Source: JAJFTV01 sp964426355 (GTDB taxonomy: Bacteria > Chloroflexota > Anaerolineae > Anaerolineales > Anaerolineaceae). Taken from it: a DNA stretch of 13,872 nt. Below are positions 13,287 through 13,872 of the stretch, piece by piece (the first letter of the stretch is position 1; each line of letters opens with the position of its first letter). The notes under the pieces were generated by a model, which did no database searches, was not told the DNA's origin, and worked only from the letters and a program-made list of their open reading frames with translations. The DNA lies in contig CAYRRA010000117.1 in assembly GCA_964426355.1 (NCBI GenBank), positions 1-13,872 of the forward strand. The letters run 5' to 3'. A program made the translations under genes and the position numbers.

Positions 13287-13872
13287 ATGTCCATCCACTA
13301 TAACCTTCGCGCAGCAGATGAAAACGATGCGAACGCAATCCTGCACTTACAAGACCATCAGGAATATTCACACCGGCATCTCGACTGGCGCACGCCTGTA
13401 AGCTGGCTAGAAAAACAGCCCTACTGGGTTTTAGAGCGGGATTTCATGATAAAAGCTGCCCTGGCATGTCCTGTTGACCCTCCTGGTATCGCATGGGTTC
13501 GTTTTTTTTCTACCCTGCCAGAGATAAATGTTGAGCAAGCCTGGCAAGTACTCTTCAAGGCTGTAATTAACAGCTTTCACGAGCCTCCTCAAATGATTGT
13601 TTCCGTTGCAGTGCAATCCTGGTATACTCGGTTGCTGATATCCAACAAGTTTTATCTTCACCAGACCATCGTGGTTTTATCCCTGGATGCCACCCTGCCT
13701 CATGTGTATCGTATTCATCCAGATCTCCAAATCGAAAACATGAAGAAAGAACATCTTGCCAGGGTCGCGGAGGTAGACAATGCCTCTTTTGAACCTCTCT
13801 GGCGCAACTCATTCGACGATATTGAAAATGCGTATCAAAATGCTGCATACGCCACCATCGCCAGAAAGGGAA
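13287..13872 (+). CDS. GNAT-like acetyltransferase, C-terminus cut by window edge
   Basis: An open frame of 195 codons running off the right edge. The later part resembles the start of a GNAT acetyltransferase domain: I-E-N-M-K-K-E-H-L-A-R-V-A-E-V-D-N-A followed by S-F-E-P-L-W-R-N-S and N-A-A-Y-A-T-I-A-R. GNAT enzymes move acetyl from acetyl-CoA to an amine. The first 145 or so residues may be a second, degenerate GNAT-fold half (R-A-A-D-E-N-D-A-N-A-I at 8-18 looks like a domain start), so a tandem enzyme is possible. The acetyl-CoA loop lies beyond the window. The ATG is the first possible start, as an in-frame stop (TGA 13281-13283) sits one codon upstream; no strong ribosome site. The gap of 40 bases to the TPR gene shows no promoter or terminator. 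Confidence 0.7.
   Translation, partial: MSIHYNLRAADENDANAILHLQDHQEYSHRHLDWRTPVSWLEKQPYWVLERDFMIKAALACPVDPPGIAWVRFFSTLPEINVEQAWQVLFKAVINSFHEPPQMIVSVAVQSWYTRLLISNKFYLHQTIVVLSLDATLPHVYRIHPDLQIENMKKEHLARVAEVDNASFEPLWRNSFDDIENAYQNAAYATIARKG

Noticed and set aside
1..13872. Search for CRISPR arrays, insertion sequences, rRNA and phage genes
   Set aside because: No regularly spaced repeats, transposase or integrase motifs, rRNA segments or phage structural genes were seen by eye on either strand.

Overview
The window reads as bacterial chromosome, most likely from Chloroflexota (Anaerolineae-like). That guess rests on remembered resemblance of several proteins: the small CpaF-linked protein, the GNAT protein, the CpaF and the membrane-less histidine kinases. 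No marker gene settles it. The tRNA lacks an encoded CCA end, start codons include GTG and TTG, and sigma70-type promoters are readable. No transposase, integrase, phage gene or CRISPR array was seen.

Left part, minus strand (1-2535). A PHP-domain metal-dependent phosphoesterase (cut by the left edge) overlaps the end of a UPF0104/LPG-synthase-type membrane protein gene. Next come an elongator tRNA-Met with its own promoter and terminator, then radC. The first 1.5 kb looks clearly more GC-rich than the rest.

A 77-bp gap at 2536-2612 holds back-to-back promoters. From 2613 to the right edge all twelve genes lie on the plus strand, with gaps from a 4-bp overlap to about 68 bp and no visible terminator. 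In order: a membrane-anchored double zinc-ribbon protein, a PfkB-family sugar/nucleoside kinase, ParA, ParB, a YtcJ-like amidohydrolase, a soluble histidine kinase with an MshEN-like N-terminus, a soluble GAF histidine kinase, an OmpR/PhoB-type response regulator, a 100-residue uncharacterised protein translationally coupled to a CpaF/TadA-type secretion ATPase, a protein with two XRE-type helix-turn-helix regions, a small TPR protein, and the start of a GNAT-like acetyltransferase.

The ParAB pair should serve chromosome segregation. The two kinases and one regulator form a likely cytosolic phosphorelay, and the first kinase carries the tandem motif that binds cyclic di-GMP in pilus ATPases. 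The CpaF ATPase would power a Flp/Tad-type pilus or related machine, but no pilin, TadB/TadC or secretin gene is present here. The most interesting reading is that this directon links intracellular second-messenger sensing and chromosome positioning to a surface-appendage motor. That reading is inference from gene order and domain content only.
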